From assembly GCF_033807575.1 (NCBI RefSeq), contig NC_084704.1, positions 25,025,968 through 25,089,967 on the forward strand: a stretch of 64,000 nucleotides of DNA, written 5' to 3'. The notes under the pieces are model-generated. The model worked only from the letters and a program-made list of their open reading frames with translations. It was not told the DNA's origin and ran no database searches. Shown here piece after piece: positions 45,821 to 57,700 of the stretch. This DNA is from Cydia pomonella. Its lineage: Eukaryota; Arthropoda; Insecta; Lepidoptera; Tortricidae. How positions within the stretch are numbered: the first letter of the stretch is position 1; every line of letters begins with the position of its first letter. Both the position numbers and the translations under genes were made by a program.

Positions 45821-47213
45821 GCTTACTTATGACCAACTTGATTTTATTGCATGACAATTAGGTATATTGAGCGATGTGAAAGTCAACTTGGCCAGAATAC
45901 GACTATTCCTTTATCGCTCGCTTATACTTTAACATGGCTAAAATAATTGGCATTGTACGACATAGGTATACTAATTTCTATTTTCCGTTGCATTTTACGT
46001 TTTCTCAGTGTTTAAGGTATTTACTATAGGGACACAACTGCTGGCAACATAATTGGGGAACAAGAAAGAGAAAAGTGTAATTTTTTGAACGTCCATAATA
46101 TTATAATAAAGTGAAAATTTTAGAAATGTTTACCTATATAAATATAACATCACATTTTTTTTTGTTTTGGTGATATTAGTTAACATCAGTAGATCAGTAC
46201 CCGATAACGGCAGAGCCCTACCTCAGTGTCAACTAAAGGTTAAATACTAGAGAGCCACGTGCTGTTTTATCTGCTCAAATATTCAATACTATCTAAAAAC
46301 TGATTTCAGACCCAAAGACTCGTGCCGCAATATTTTAAATCGCTACTGCGGTGCTGAAAGATGTAATGCAGACCAATTCAGAGAAGATATAACACAAACA
46401 TCACGTAGCTACGCCGCCACGTTTTCTGCAAAAGTAACATGAAATATATAGTGTTTTAGTTGTTATATGTTGGATGTATATAATTTTGAGGCAAATTTTG
46501 TGAATATTTTAATTTTTTTATTTAAAAATATTATTTTTTTTAACTACGAGAATGGTTATGTGTATAGCGCAAACTTGGTATGTATTTTTGTGGGTACCTT
46601 AATTTGTGTCGAGTGTTTCACTGTAACGTCAAAATTAGGGGGAAAGTAGCATGAAAGAGCTATTTTAATTTTTTCGGTAGTTTCAGGGCCAACGAATTTT
46701 AAAATAAATATAATATTATTTATTTCAGGTTTTCAGGGAAAATTAAAATACAATAAAAATAACAATAATAATATTAAAAATATAAATGTACAATAATTAA
46801 AAATTAAAACTAATATTTAAAATATATATATATATATATAATTATACTTAACTAGGCATGTCATTTTGTACGAACTTTTATGTGTTTTAGTTATTCAATC
46901 TGTTTCCGATATGACGTTTTTGGTTGAAGAAAGGTCACTTTTAACACTGACAGATCAGTATCATATAAGAAACCGATCTAATAACTAAAGCTCGAATTGG
47001 CCTACTTATTTTATTCCATTGATCTAGTCCATTGTTAATATTAATAGTAGAACAGTCTTGATGCGAAACACTTATTTCATTCATACTTACGCTTGGAGAG
47101 CATTTACACCTCCAAATTTATAGTCAATATTGTTGACCATGGAGATAATTTTAGTAGTACATATTTAGGTATATTGTGGGTGTTATTAATTTAAAGATTA
47201 TTTTAATGTCCTT
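45821..47213. other. Spacer, no gene recognised
   Basis: AT-rich with a (TA)n run. ATATGACGTTTTTGGTTGAA at 46909 resembles AGTGACGTTTCTGGTTGAAG at 27598, a weak repeat pair. Confidence 0.4.
46821..46841. repeat. (TA)n microsatellite
   Basis: About ten AT units in AT-rich spacer. Confidence 0.9.
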
Positions 47214-47880
47214 AGGTCATAAGTCCTGTCACAAAGGTTTTGACTGATAAAATTTTATACTTGAAAACTTATTTTATACTGATCAAAACGTAATATAATT
47301 AGTTTAAAGTTTAGATCGCGTCTTTATAAATTTACTATTTGTTTACGTTAGGATTTTCGTTAGACGCGAATACGCGGCTGGATTGTGAAAAATTATACTT
47401 TACAAAAGGGAGTAAAATCAGTGTCATATTTGTATGGACTTACTTTATTAGAACGTAATTTTATCACGAGCATTTAGTTCTCTGACAATTCTGTACTTCA
47501 GCTATTACCCTCCAAACTTAGGGTACTTTTCAGTGACACGCTAATTTTTGACTGCCATCCAACGAGTAGGTTTGATAAAACACGTACAGTTGCAATTAGG
47601 GCAATTATATAAAGATAAAAGATCCAGCTTTTCTTTTATGTAAGATTTAACCATGTAAAAACGAAAAATAAATAATTAAGGATCAAAATCACCTCGACCA
47701 GGTCTCGTATTTGCATATTTTTCTATAACATTTTTCCGAACTGAGACAGCAAATTACGTTGAATTATATTGTAAGTAATTCAGAATTCAATAAGCTTTCA
47801 ACCCATACATATAAATAATATGGGATTTGTACCTATAGGTGTTTTATCAGTCAAAACCTTTTTGACAGAACTTATGACCT
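47214..47880. mobile_element. Short element with 39-bp terminal inverted repeats
   Basis: Left AGGTCATAAGTCCTGTCACAAAGG..GACTGATAAAA (47214-47252) and right 47842-47880 (complement AGGTCATAAGTTCTGTCAAAAAGG) differ at about 3 of 39 positions. Interior of about 590 bp is without a coding frame. Probably a non-autonomous Tc1/mariner-like element; a TA duplication is not evident. Confidence 0.65.
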
Positions 47881-48135
47881 GACTAAGTAATGCTTACCCA
47901 AGTATTCGCTGTTGTATATACAAATTGTATAATACAATGTTGCTATGTATTTTTCATTTCACTATATGATGGCACTAAAAATATTGTATTGATTTATAAT
48001 AGACGCAGAATAAATATTTGAATTTTGGATTTTAGTGAGAACACTACTTTCCCTCTAACTATAAACAATTAATTCATAGAAAATTCGCTCCGAAACTACC
48101 GAAATAATGCAAGCGGCTCTTTCAAAACCAGGGCG

Positions 48136-48210
48136 CAAAATGCGGGCATTTTTCTCTGTTACTCTAATTACGCCTTCATTGGAGTAAAAGAGAAAGATCC
48201 CCGCAATTTG
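48136..48210. repeat. Foldback MITE core
   Basis: Arms 48136-48168 (CAAAATGCGGGCATTTTTCT..) and 48178-48210 (complement CAAATTGCGGGGATCTTTCT..) pair at about three quarters of 33 positions around a 9-base loop TACGCCTTC. Flanking GGGCG and CGGTAGGCCCC suggest the full element is somewhat longer. Confidence 0.55.
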
Positions 48211-48426
48211 AAAATATCGGTTTTCGCGGTAGGCCCCCTGGCTCCTTGCCCCTAATGAGCCCCTATTGGTGAATGAGGTTTCAATTCAATCGATTCGTTT
48301 TTATAACGCGGGTGACATAAGCTATATTTTTAATCGACTTTGAAGGAGAAGGTTGTTGCCTTTACGAAAAAACTGTAGTCGGGATAAAGATTTTCAAGCA
48401 ATTTATTTGCTTAAACAAACAAAAAT

Positions 48427-48505
48427 GCCGTCTCAGGTGAGATTCGAACTCACATCTCTGGAACACCAGCCCTTCATTCTACCAATAGAAACACCGAAAG
48501 TTACC
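48427..48505 (-). pseudogene. tRNA-derived pseudogene or SINE head
   Basis: On the minus strand an A-box-like TTGGTAGAATGAAGG and a B box GAGTTCGAATCTC inside the perfect T stem GTGAG/CTCAC are present. The acceptor pairs only partly (GTTTCTA against CTGAGAC) and the anticodon stem does not close normally. It aligns with the intact cloverleaf at 7263-7335 (shared GTGAGTTCRARTCTCACC), so both are likely one tRNA-derived family. Confidence 0.5.
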
Positions 48506-48701
48506 AGATTGTGGAAAATATTTCCATATTATTCTTAGGTCTTACAACGGGCTTGAAACGATGGAGATGGTTTCAAATTTGCCAACTGCAATTCCTCATT
48601 TGTACGAGGTTATTGTTTTTGTATAGTGCTTGAGTTAAAAAAACTAATAAGTATCATTCTTATTACGGGCCAAAATGAATCCAAGGAAATATTTTATACC
48701 T

Positions 48702-48841
48702 TAAGGATGACTCACGCTAGACCGGGTCGGGCCCCGATCAGCCGTCATTTTCTATGACGGCTGATCGGTGATCAAGTGGTGCTTTCCATAGAAAACGAAG
48801 CGCCAGAAGCTCCGGCCCGGTCTAACGTGAATCATCCTTTA
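48702..48841. mobile_element. MITE with inverted ends and a perfect internal hairpin
   Basis: Ends TAAGGATGACTCACGCTAGACCGG and, complemented, TAAAGGATGATTCACGTTAGACCGG. Inside, CCGATCAGCCGTCAT (48734-48748) and its exact complement (48754-48768) form a 15-bp stem with a 5-base loop. About 140 bp long. Confidence 0.7.
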
Positions 48842-49046
48842 TATACTCGTAGGTAATGTATGGAACAACCAGCAATTTTATCTAAGCGACTCCGATTGAT
48901 TGGCATAATAATTCCTTCGGTCAAAGCGTCGTCGCCTAAGACAAGAGTGCGGATTCACTGTCACTACTTTAAAAGTGTCACGACCTCCCAATGCTGACAT
49001 ACCGGGTGATAGCCCTAATATTTCCAATTTTTAGACTGACCTCTTA

Positions 49047-49481
49047 GCACAATCTGAATAGAACAAACCTCGAAATCTCGGGAACATGTTGATATTGGGG
49101 TAAATCATGTACAAATGTATAGACAAAAGTGGGTTTCATATTCCTCTGAGTTTCCTATTAAGTTTCCTATAAGCGCTAAAACTAGATTCAGCAATTATTT
49201 TCTATAACAAGATGTATTTTTTCGCAATGATATTCGTACTTTTTTGTGTATAATTTAATAATCTTTAATGTTATCTTACACAATATTTTCCAAGATAAGG
49301 TAGATTTTGAAAAAAACGCGAATTTCTCCAGGATCGTACACATTTTCCAAGATGGCTGCGATTCCTCGAGGTCCCCTAATGACAAATGGCATGGACATGA
49401 ATAAGGGGCCTTTAATTTACATACATACCAAATTTTAGGACTGTCCAAGAGATTTCGAGGTTTGTTCTATTCCGATTGTGC
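49047..49481. mobile_element. Stowaway-like MITE, TA-flanked
   Basis: TA at 49045-49046 and 49482-49483. Ends GCACAATCTGAATAGAACAA..ACCTCGAAATCTC and the complement of the right end differ at one position over about 33. 435 bp, no transposase frame. Length, TA flanks and ends fit a non-autonomous Tc1/mariner MITE. Confidence 0.8.
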
Positions 49482-49483
49482 TA

Positions 49484-50558
49484 GATCTATCTACCACTTG
49501 GAAAACAATTTTAAGAACAGACGGTTTCAGAATTGGGTACTTGACACATGTTGAATATTATAACAAAATTTAGTTAAATGTATAGAAAATGAGTCATCTA
49601 TTATAAAAAAGTGGAATTTAAAAAATTATATTGAGATTATAAAAAATACAAGGCTCCGAAATCTCAAAAAAAATGTTTTTTTTTGTCTTTCAAAAATAGA
49701 AAAGAGAACGGTACCATTCGATTCCTTACATTTTATTGAAAAATAAATTGTATGACAACTATACACATAAACGCAATATTTCAGGGTCAAAATGGCAATT
49801 TCCTTGATCTTCCATACATTTAGGACAGACTTATATGATGTGACGTCACATCACCTTATCATTTTGTTAGAGGCGTTTCAATCTTCGAGTGCGAGCATCA
49901 GACTTTAACTCTCATTTCTGATCTTTGTGTTGCTTAAATGCCATGAGTCCTATGTAGACATTTGATCCTCAGGAAAATCAAGATCGTTTAACATTATTTA
50001 CAAAAAACAGTCAAGTAGCCAATTTTACATCTGTATCTCGTCCTACTATCATTTTTCAGCTCATAATTCTTCGTTATTCGTCATATTTTGATCGTTTGGT
50101 ACCTAAGCATTAAGTTAAGACTATTAAAATAGCCTTTAATGTACATAACATTTAATTCATTTGTATGAGATACGTGTTTGAAAAAAAAAACTAAGTTACT
50201 ATTCTGGTTTCCTTGACATAAGTAATTTATTTGTTTACTAATGAATGTACCTAAGCGTGTTGTCACAGAGTAGCACGGTTTAAATGTCTCGGAGGAGGTA
50301 AATTAATATATTGTTCCATGTAATTATATAATTATCTGTACCTAACGCCGTTGCTAATTCTCGCTAATCATTTATAAAATAAAATATATTTCCTTTATTC
50401 TGGCGTGTTTAGAGCTAATTATTTATTATCCTTTTTAAACTGTAATAAATAAACATTGGGTTCTGTCCTCATATACGTGAAGTAAGGAAGGAAAAAACGT
50501 GTTACATACGTTAAATGTTACCTTATATATTAAATATGCTGTGTACCTTTTCATACAC
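49484..50558. other. Spacer, no gene recognised
   Basis: AT-rich; short frames only. Confidence 0.5.
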
Positions 50559-51503
50559 TAGCTCTTGCCCGCGACTTAACTCGCGTAAAATTTGAATGTG
50601 AAATTGTAATCAAACTTAGCAAGGACGGAATTTAGAAGTTTGAGGCTGTTTATACAGGCCATAAAGATGCAATTTGTCATAGGTGCCTACCTAAGCTGTA
50701 GCTACTAAACTGGATTAATATTTCCGAAGTTTATTTCAGCACGGAATAAAAGTTAAATTCGCCATAGATATTGTTTTGAATAGCGGACAAATCAAAATAA
50801 TTCCAGGAAAATAAAGATGTATATTTACCATGGAAAACAAAATTTCAGAATGGGCACGTTTCCAGTAGATAAACAGAATCTATACACTATCATGTTATGC
50901 TTCTTACTCGAACGGTCTCATATTCTCTTGTGTATACGTTAAGGGAAGGATGTTAAAAATTACAGACTTCCGGTTCTTATAAGAAAAAAATTGGTCCCAA
51001 TACCTACTTCCATCCCCTTTTGAATTCTCTAAGGAGAGGATGAATTTCCAAAGAACGTAGAAAATCACTTTTCTTGAATTCTAATATAATGCCTTTCCGA
51101 GGAGTTTCAAGTCTCTGAAAAAATATTCTCCATCCCTTTTTGACACGTTTCAAAACAAACTGTCATTCCCTTTTTAACCCCCTTAGAAGATAAATTTCAA
51201 AACCATTAAAAGAATTATACTTATATTCTAAAATTATGCCTTTCTAAGCATGAAATTTCAAGTCCCTCACTCAGAAAGGTATTCGTTCCCAATGTTATGT
51301 CGTACCTTTCTATCTTTCAGCCATATAATATCATAAATGCGAAAGTAACTCTGTCTGTCTGTGGCCTCTTCACGCTTAAACCGCTGAACCGATTGAGATA
51401 AAATATGATATGGAAATAGTTTGAGACCCGGTAAAGGACATAGGGTAGTTTTTATCAATAATCATCATCATTATACTCAGATGAAGTCGCGGGCAAAAGC
51501 TAT
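50559..51503 (+). repeat. Dispersed repeat with short inverted ends and tandem modules
   Basis: Left TAGCTCTTGCCCGCGACTT and right AAGTCGCGGGCAAAAGCTA are inverted. Interior has two tandem modules with ATAATGCCTTTCCGAG / TTATGCCTTTCTAAGC and TTTCAAGTC, period about 165 bp. It ends with TGCGAAAGTAACTCTGTCTG, CCTCTTCACGCTTAAACCGC and GACCCGGTAAAGGACATAGG. The last part recurs at 29950-30300. Confidence 0.6.
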
Positions 51504-52077
51504 AGAATAATCCGGTTCAACGCCCAATTCTCGTAATCAAGAAGAACAGATTTAAGAAGTGTAGACACAACTCGCATATCGCCAACAATGGCTTAACCAA
51601 AACCGACTAAACTCAACGAACCCATTTGCGATGACCTTGTCGTGACGTGACATCGTGTGACCTCAACTTTGTGCTCCTGATTATTATTATGACTGCTGAA
51701 TCCAAAACAGAAGTTTCCACCGACAATTGGTTGAACTTTGAATCGTAATAATAAGGTTAAAATAGACAATATAAGTCCTTCCAATATCTGAACCTCTTTC
51801 TGAAAACTTTATATAGCGACACTCAAGGGACCGGACGTTTTTTGACGGTATAGTGTTCGTTATTTAGATAGAAATTAATAGGGACTAAAGTAGACCAAAT
51901 ATAACTAACCAATGTCGACGTTATAGGGAGTGAATACCTATAGTTGTATTGAGTGACGTTATTTGGAGTTTACACTGTATTTGTAATGTCGTTCCCCAGG
52001 ATTAATTGAGAATTTCTGAAATTAATTGTCATGGGAGCTTATATTTACAGGTCAGGCTATAGGCCATCATCACCCAC
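51504..52077. other. Spacer 3' of dpp
   Basis: No repeat ends or coding signal recognised. Confidence 0.5.
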
Positions 52078-52153
52078 AACACAAGCCTTTTTAAGCTTAC
52101 TGTGGGCTGATGTCGGGTAAAGGTCGATTTGTGTAAAGATAATATTTATTATT
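52078..52153 (+). repeat. SINE tail fragment, type 1
   Basis: AACACAAGCC..TTAAGCTTACTGTGGGC..GATTTGTGTAAAGATAATATTTATT matches the 3' part of type-1 SINEs; the head is missing. Confidence 0.6.
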
Positions 52154-52394
52154 GACGACGACCGGTCTGGCGTAGTGGGTGACCCTGCCTATGAAGACCA
52201 TAGTACGGGGTTTGAATCCTGGTAAGAGCATTTGCTCGTGTGATGACACACAGATATATGTTCTTGAGTGATGAGTGTTTTCTATGTATTAATCTATATT
52301 ATTATGTATAGGTAGTACCCACAATAGTAAAGGGTTTGCTTAGTGGTTGATCTGTGTGAGATTGTTCCCAAATACCTATTTATTATTTATTTAT
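52154..52394 (+). mobile_element. tRNA-derived SINE, tail type 2
   Basis: Head GACCGGTCTGGCGTAGTGGG, B box GGTTTGAATCC, body with TTCTTGAGTGATGAGTGTTTT, tail GATCTGTGTGAGATTGTTCCC plus TATTTATTATTTATTTA. It lies directly behind a type-1 tail fragment (52078-52153), so two copies stand head to tail, 350 bases from the dpp stop. Confidence 0.75.
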
Positions 52395-52744
52395 ATGCCT
52401 CAAAATATCAAGGGCTAGAAAAAAAGTGTTTTAGTTGCACTTTGGCATTACAAACCATATTAATAGTCGGTTTAGGTACTAGGCAGTAAGCTTTAAGTCA
52501 GTACATCCATTACGCATGTTGAAGTTAAAGATTATTGATTAATTACCCACCAAATCTAGATGCAAAGGTCATATAATTAAATGCAAAGTTGTATAAAATT
52601 AATGTTTTATTACATCTTCACTTCAATAAAATAATAATTACACGTATATATACACAGATAGATATGTACAAATCGAGGCCGCTACTACTATATGTACACT
52701 GGGTCCACGAGTATCACTAGGTCCGCACAGGGCCGGCGCCTTCG
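52395..52744 (-). other. dpp: dpp 3' UTR with poly(A) signal
   Basis: The stretch just past the dpp stop codon has no coding signal. An AATAAA hexamer on the minus strand lies at 52606-52611, about 135 bases past the stop. It is the first good poly(A) signal and suggests a short 3' UTR ending near 52590. The remainder to 52395 is AT-rich spacer before a SINE. Longer alternative 3' ends cannot be excluded. Confidence 0.5.
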
Positions 52745-53869
52745 TCATCGGCAACCGCAACCCATCACCATCATGTCCTGATAATTTTTGAGCACCACAT
52801 TATTCTGTTCGTCCAAATATAGCATAGAGATGGACGAGAGCTGCGTCGGCACGCAGCACGCCTTCGGCACGGCGGCCGGGTTCACTGAGTTCACTAGAGT
52901 CTGCACGATCGCGTGGTTCGTGCCGTTCAAGTGGTCCGCTAGCGGGAATGGGCAATCGCCCTGGCAATAGTACGCGTCGTAACCGTGCGGCGCGACGATC
53001 CAATTACTCCAACCGACGTCGGCGAAGTCCACAAACAGCGGCCGTCGCTGGCAAATTTCGCGCGCCTCTTTGCGGCGGTGATGCGCTCTGTGGCCGCGTC
53101 TCGCAGCGCCGCGCTTGCTGCGTGTGAGTATCGTCTCACCACGCTCGCGAGCCGCCCGGGCACGCTCATCTTCAGTATACAATAGCAACAGCGGCTGCAA
53201 CCCGTGCCATTGCTCGACACTTTCATTGACTCGTCGCCGTACTCGCACGTGCGGCAATCGCGCGTCCGTGCCGTTCTCATTCTGCTCGATAACACGTACT
53301 AACAGTCCATGATTCTCTGATGGCTCGGCGAGCCAACGGCGCGCTGCGCCGACGGCATCCACCCGCACGGCTTCGGCGCCGGGCCTCAGCGGCACAGAGT
53401 CTAAAAGCCGCAAGATGGGTTCCGAGCGGCCGCGTCGTCCAGGCCGGACTACGTCGTACAGTAGTAACCGTTGAGCGGTAGTCGCACCGTCGGCGCGATG
53501 AAACGTTAGATCGGCACCGCGCGCCACTTCGTCGGCGGGCACACCAGTCACGTTGAAGTACAGGCGAAAGCGATGTTCGTGCGGGAACCGATCGTCGAGC
53601 CGCGTAGTCGTATGGTGGAAGGAACGGGCGGTATTGGCAGCGGTCGCGGGCAGCGCGCCGCGCTCGTCGTAGAGCACACGTAACGCTTTGGGTACTGGCG
53701 GCGCGGGCGCCGGCGGCGAGGGTTTGCGCGGCAGCCCCAGCAGCGCCAGCAGCTGTCGCTCGGCGGCGGCGCGCGTGGCCTCGTCCAGCGCTGCACGCGG
53801 TGAGCCCGACTCGGCTGCGCACAGCGCGACCAGTGCGCACACCACAGCGCATGCGCACGCCCCACGCAT
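52745..53869 (-). CDS. dpp: Decapentaplegic, BMP2/4-type TGF-beta ligand precursor
   Basis: Secreted morphogen that, in insects, signals through the Thickveins/Punt receptors to Mad in dorsoventral and appendage patterning (family knowledge). The 374-residue frame starts at the Met of [10 protein letters not shown], followed by a hydrophobic signal peptide to about residue 20. The prodomain runs to a furin site RSKR (250-253). The 121-residue mature part has seven cysteines (273, 302, 306, 338, 339, 371, 373) in BMP spacing, the stretch [17 protein letters not shown] and the end VMGCGCR, which point to dpp rather than other BMPs. N-glycosylation sequons lie at 106, 199, 215 and 315. An in-frame Met 31 codons upstream lies beyond the splice acceptor and is rejected as the start. 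Pro- and mature regions are in one uninterrupted exon, whereas fly dpp splits them over two. The prodomain is unusually Ala/Arg/Pro-rich and its DNA is very GC-rich beside AT-rich flanks. Confidence 0.96.
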   Translation of the reverse strand: MRGACACAVVCALVALCAAESGSPRAALDEATRAAAERQLLALLGLPRKPSPPAPAPPVPKALRVLYDERGALPATAANTARSFHHTTTRLDDRFPHEHRFRLYFNVTGVPADEVARGADLTFHRADGATTAQRLLLYDVVRPGRRGRSEPILRLLDSVPLRPGAEAVRVDAVGAARRWLAEPSENHGLLVRVIEQNENGTDARLPHVRVRRRVNESVEQWHGLQPLLLLYTEDERARAARERGETILTRSKRGAARRGHRAHHRRKEAREICQRRPLFVDFADVGWSNWIVAPHGYDAYYCQGDCPFPLADHLNGTNHAIVQTLVNSVNPAAVPKACCVPTQLSSISMLYLDEQNNVVLKNYQDMMVMGCGCR

Positions 53870-53888
53870 AATTCTCCTCGACCCACCT
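53870..53888 (-). other. dpp: dpp splice acceptor and short 5' UTR of the coding exon
   Basis: On the minus strand a pyrimidine-rich run ends in TATCTTTACAG and is followed by GTGGGTCGAGGAGAATT and the ATG. The AG occupies 53888-53887, so the exon probably begins at 53886 with 17 bases of 5' UTR. This implies at least one non-coding exon upstream, at higher coordinates, and sets the start codon at 53869. Confidence 0.75.
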
Positions 53889-54486
53889 GTAAAGATAGAA
53901 ACTCTTGCTGAGTATATATACAACCAAGGTATCTGGGGAAAAAAATATTTAAACAAGTCCAATACATTCTTTATCTAAAAAAAATCTGTTAAGTGATGGT
54001 ACGCAATTCCAAGCTTTCAAAAAAAACTGTTAGTTTTATTCACCATTATAAAGTCATAAGTATACCTAATAACCGAACAAGAAAGTTAAGTTATTTAATG
54101 AAAACCACGTCTTCTGGGTGGTTAAATTATCTAATAAGAATTATCTATCAAAAATACTTTTCTTTTACATCAGTAACAATTAAGTTTAAATAATAGTTAA
54201 TGATTGACAGTGTAATTGAAATGTTAGGTATTAGCTGTTATTTATTAATTTTGTTAGGTAAGTATATAATTTTGTTATATATTTTCATATCATTAAACTA
54301 TTCCACTGTCAATCATTTATAGACATGTAAAGAACCCTGGTTGAGGCACACTCACGGAATAAACATTTGGATTTTGATTTCAATCGTGTCAAACGATCTA
54401 CTGGACGCGTATTTTATTTGCGATTATTGTTTTTTAATCCTAGAATGGACTCCTAAATTATATATATATTATTATTATTATAAAAA
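53889..54486 (-). other. Presumed proximal part of the dpp 5' intron
   Basis: AT-rich DNA directly upstream of the dpp coding exon. It holds a short near-palindromic motif pair (gattgacagtg / cactgtcaatc) around 54202-54315 and no coding signal. It should be intronic if the acceptor call is right. Confidence 0.4.
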
Positions 54487-54747
54487 AATATTAAATATTA
54501 TAGGACATTATTACAGAAATTGACTAAGTTCCACAGTAAGCTCAATAAGACTTGTGTTGAGGGTACTTAGGCAACGATATATATAATATATAAATATTTA
54601 TAAATACTTAAATACATAGAAAACACCCATGACTCAGGAACAAATATCCATGCTCATCACACGAATAAATGCCCTTACCAGGATTTGAACCCGGGACCAT
54701 CGGGTTCGTAGGCGGGGTCACTACCCACTAGGCCAAACTGGCCGTCA
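54487..54747 (-). mobile_element. tRNA-derived SINE, tail type 1, within the presumed dpp intron
   Basis: Minus-strand copy with head GACGGCCAGTTTGGCCTAG, B box GGTTCAAATCC, body CCTGAGTCATGGGTGTTTTC and tail CCTATAATATTTAATATTTT. It is among the best preserved copies here. Confidence 0.8.
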
Positions 54748-57700
54748 CCTCTAAACTAACTACTAAACTAAACTGGTAAACTGGTAACTGTGTGGTAAAC
54801 TGGTGGTATATAATAATTCTATTTTTAAATAATGATGACAGTTTTTGTAAATTGTACATTAATTTATTGTGCATGCGCACGTGTTGTAGTGGCAGATATC
54901 GTTCAAAGGCCGCGCGCCTGCGGTGTTGGTTTATCTCGATAGGGCAATCCAAAATTCAACGATCAACGCATTTGCTGTGATTCTAAATTCCTGCTGTGGT
55001 TGTGGCAAGGGCTTATTCTTGCAAATAATCGATTTGGGGCGACTTTATCGTTAAGTAATAAGGCTAGGCCGAACTTTGTGACATCTAAATCACTACTACG
55101 TTAACTACGTACCTATGGCACGTATAATAAACAATTTTAAATTAACCATTGCTACTGACTTACTTCTTAATTATTGCTTTGAATTAAATAATCATTTTCA
55201 CCATTAAATAAGTAGTTGTCTGACACTCATTTTTAATATACGAGTTTGCAAATTATTTACACCTCAAGGTAATTGTAAACATAGTAATTATTGATTACCG
55301 AAACAATTAGTAGCTAAATACCTGTTCAGAGTATCAAGTAGGTACGTGTGTACCCTTCCACAAATTTATTCATGTCTCTTAATACGGTCATTAGGTTAAT
55401 TGGTTACAGCAGTCTATTATTGTTTGCATCCAATTAATTAATACTACGGCTTCTGGGTGTTGTTAATTTCCAGAAGTCCCTAAACTATATATGACTATAA
55501 CCGAACCAGCAGATTACTTAATTATAGTTGTTACTGGGTGGTGATAAGGTCCTTTTAAATTATCATTGTTAGAATATGTGATGCAGTTGCAACAAAGGAC
55601 CAGTGTGACCGACCGGTAGTGCGCTTATCTCTACATTTCTAACGAATACTTAGAAATTACACAGTGTTTGAGTAATTTTACGTATGCGGTGAAATCTGGA
55701 CAGTTTTGAAGATTAACAGTTTAAAAATATGGGTTTATGCAACTTACTCAAAAATAAGTTTCATAGCTAACATAAGAACTATGGGACTTTTTCAATTAAT
55801 CTGGTAAGTTTCATGGGTATTGGATTCTTTCTCTTGAAATGATGGTCAATCTAGAACAACACCGTCGCGAAACAGTATGTAATTTCTCCGGTGCTACCTA
55901 TTTCCCTATAACCGAAAGCGAAGATAGTGGAACATTTTGTGGAAACGGGTTAGGTCAATTTAATATTATTGCGTCCTTTTCTTTACAAAAACTACCGCTA
56001 GAAAGTCTGGTTCAAGGAAATATTCCAGCATTAGCTAGTTTTCTGGGAGAGATCGGTAAAAGAAAATGAAAGCCTACCGAGTCACAAAAATAACTTTGAA
56101 AATGCGGGTACATCATTAGGTAAAAATAAACGTATTTGTACATTATGGAGCATTAATCATACGTCACTTAAAATTTGAGAACACCAGTGGTCTAACGGAC
56201 TAGATTGTGAAACATGTCGAGCGTACGAAGTATCCTAAAAAAGTTGACCTAATCCCAGGAAAATAAAATTGTAACAAAAAAATGCCAATACTTGTGTTTT
56301 CCACATCGATCTTGGCGTTAAAATACTACCATAACTGCCGTTAAAAAATCTATCAGTAGAGTAAACGTTATCTTCCATTTAACGTTGTTAAATACATTTT
56401 TAAAGAACATGAAGATTTATAAAAAATAATCATGTTGTTTTTATTTAATACGACATTGCAATTTATCCAGATTTGATTCCGCGCATACGTTATACTACTG
56501 CAGTCGGTGCACTAATGTTGGTGTAAAGCACAACTAATTGCAGTTGTATTTAGGTACATTCACTGGATGTAGGTACATCCAGAATAAATAAAAATGTGAC
56601 AAATGCTTAACAACCAACCAACCATCCAACCGCCAATAAAGTCGTTAACTAATTTCACTTTACTATTTCTATTACATTAGATACCTGATAAGCAATTGTA
56701 ATAAAATTTTAACTTTATTGAATTTAATGTATTATTTTCTTATTAATAACATGTTAATTGTTTATTTAAGTAGGTACCATTTTAAATATGAAGTGTATTG
56801 TTATTAAAGGAACGGTTATGAATCAAAACGTACGTAGGTAAGTAATAATGCATCTCGAGCACCTTATAACATTGGGTAAGGTTTGGCAAGGTATAAATTG
56901 CAAATCTAATTTAAATTTAAAAGATTTATCATTCAAATACCGTACCTTAATACAAAAGTATTCGTCAAAAACACTGAAATCCAGTATGCAGTTTATAAAA
57001 CTTCACTAAACATTCAATCCGGTAGAGTGTTTGGCGGCAACCAGTAATTGGCACTGTTCAAATTTTCTTCACTGTCAATGCGAAGGCACCACTTGAATCT
57101 AAGCATTTAAAATAAATATTTTAAATTAAGAACGAAATATTAAACATTTAAAAACAATGTTATCAATGAACAATATATTAATAACTAGAAAGTGACTAGA
57201 AAAGACAGAGTGTCTGTGGTTGAGTCCGTCCTAGTTCACGGCATCCCCAAAACTAATCGCCCGGCAGCCTGACTACTCAATATATACTTATGTAATGACA
57301 CTTGCATATATACCAACACTATATTATATTCAAATGGTGATACATCAGTTCGAGAGTAAGTCATATTACTCCTCTAATTTTTAAATTACATATAAAAAAG
57401 CAACGTATAAAAGTTCTTATCGTTGATTAAATGAATTGCGAAGTAGTTTAGAGTTTCAATAGTTTTATAGTAATCATTTATGTGACCACATTCGGGTCAC
57501 ATGAGGATGATATTGAAATTTACTTACTGAAGAGTATTTTAAACCCTATCGTTTTGAACACATGAAAAAATATGAAACAAATAAAAAAATATCGTGGTTT
57601 ATAGAGATGATGCCGTTGTTGCCGGTAACATTAGAATATTGCAAGCCGGTTAGTTGCAAGTTACAACAAAATTTTTACTTGTTAGGTATATTATTTAGTA

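Noticed and set aside
45359..45854. Hydrophobic frames rich in Tyr/Ile
   Set aside because: Translation of a (TA)n microsatellite and LINE 3' UTR.
53870..53962. Upstream in-frame Met of dpp giving 405 residues
   Set aside because: The extension lies beyond a good splice acceptor at 53887-53888, and the downstream Met begins a proper signal peptide.
53277..53978. Long open frames in other phases over the dpp exon (up to 216 codons)
   Set aside because: Shadows caused by GC-rich dpp coding sequence; no domain signs, Arg/Ala-rich composition.
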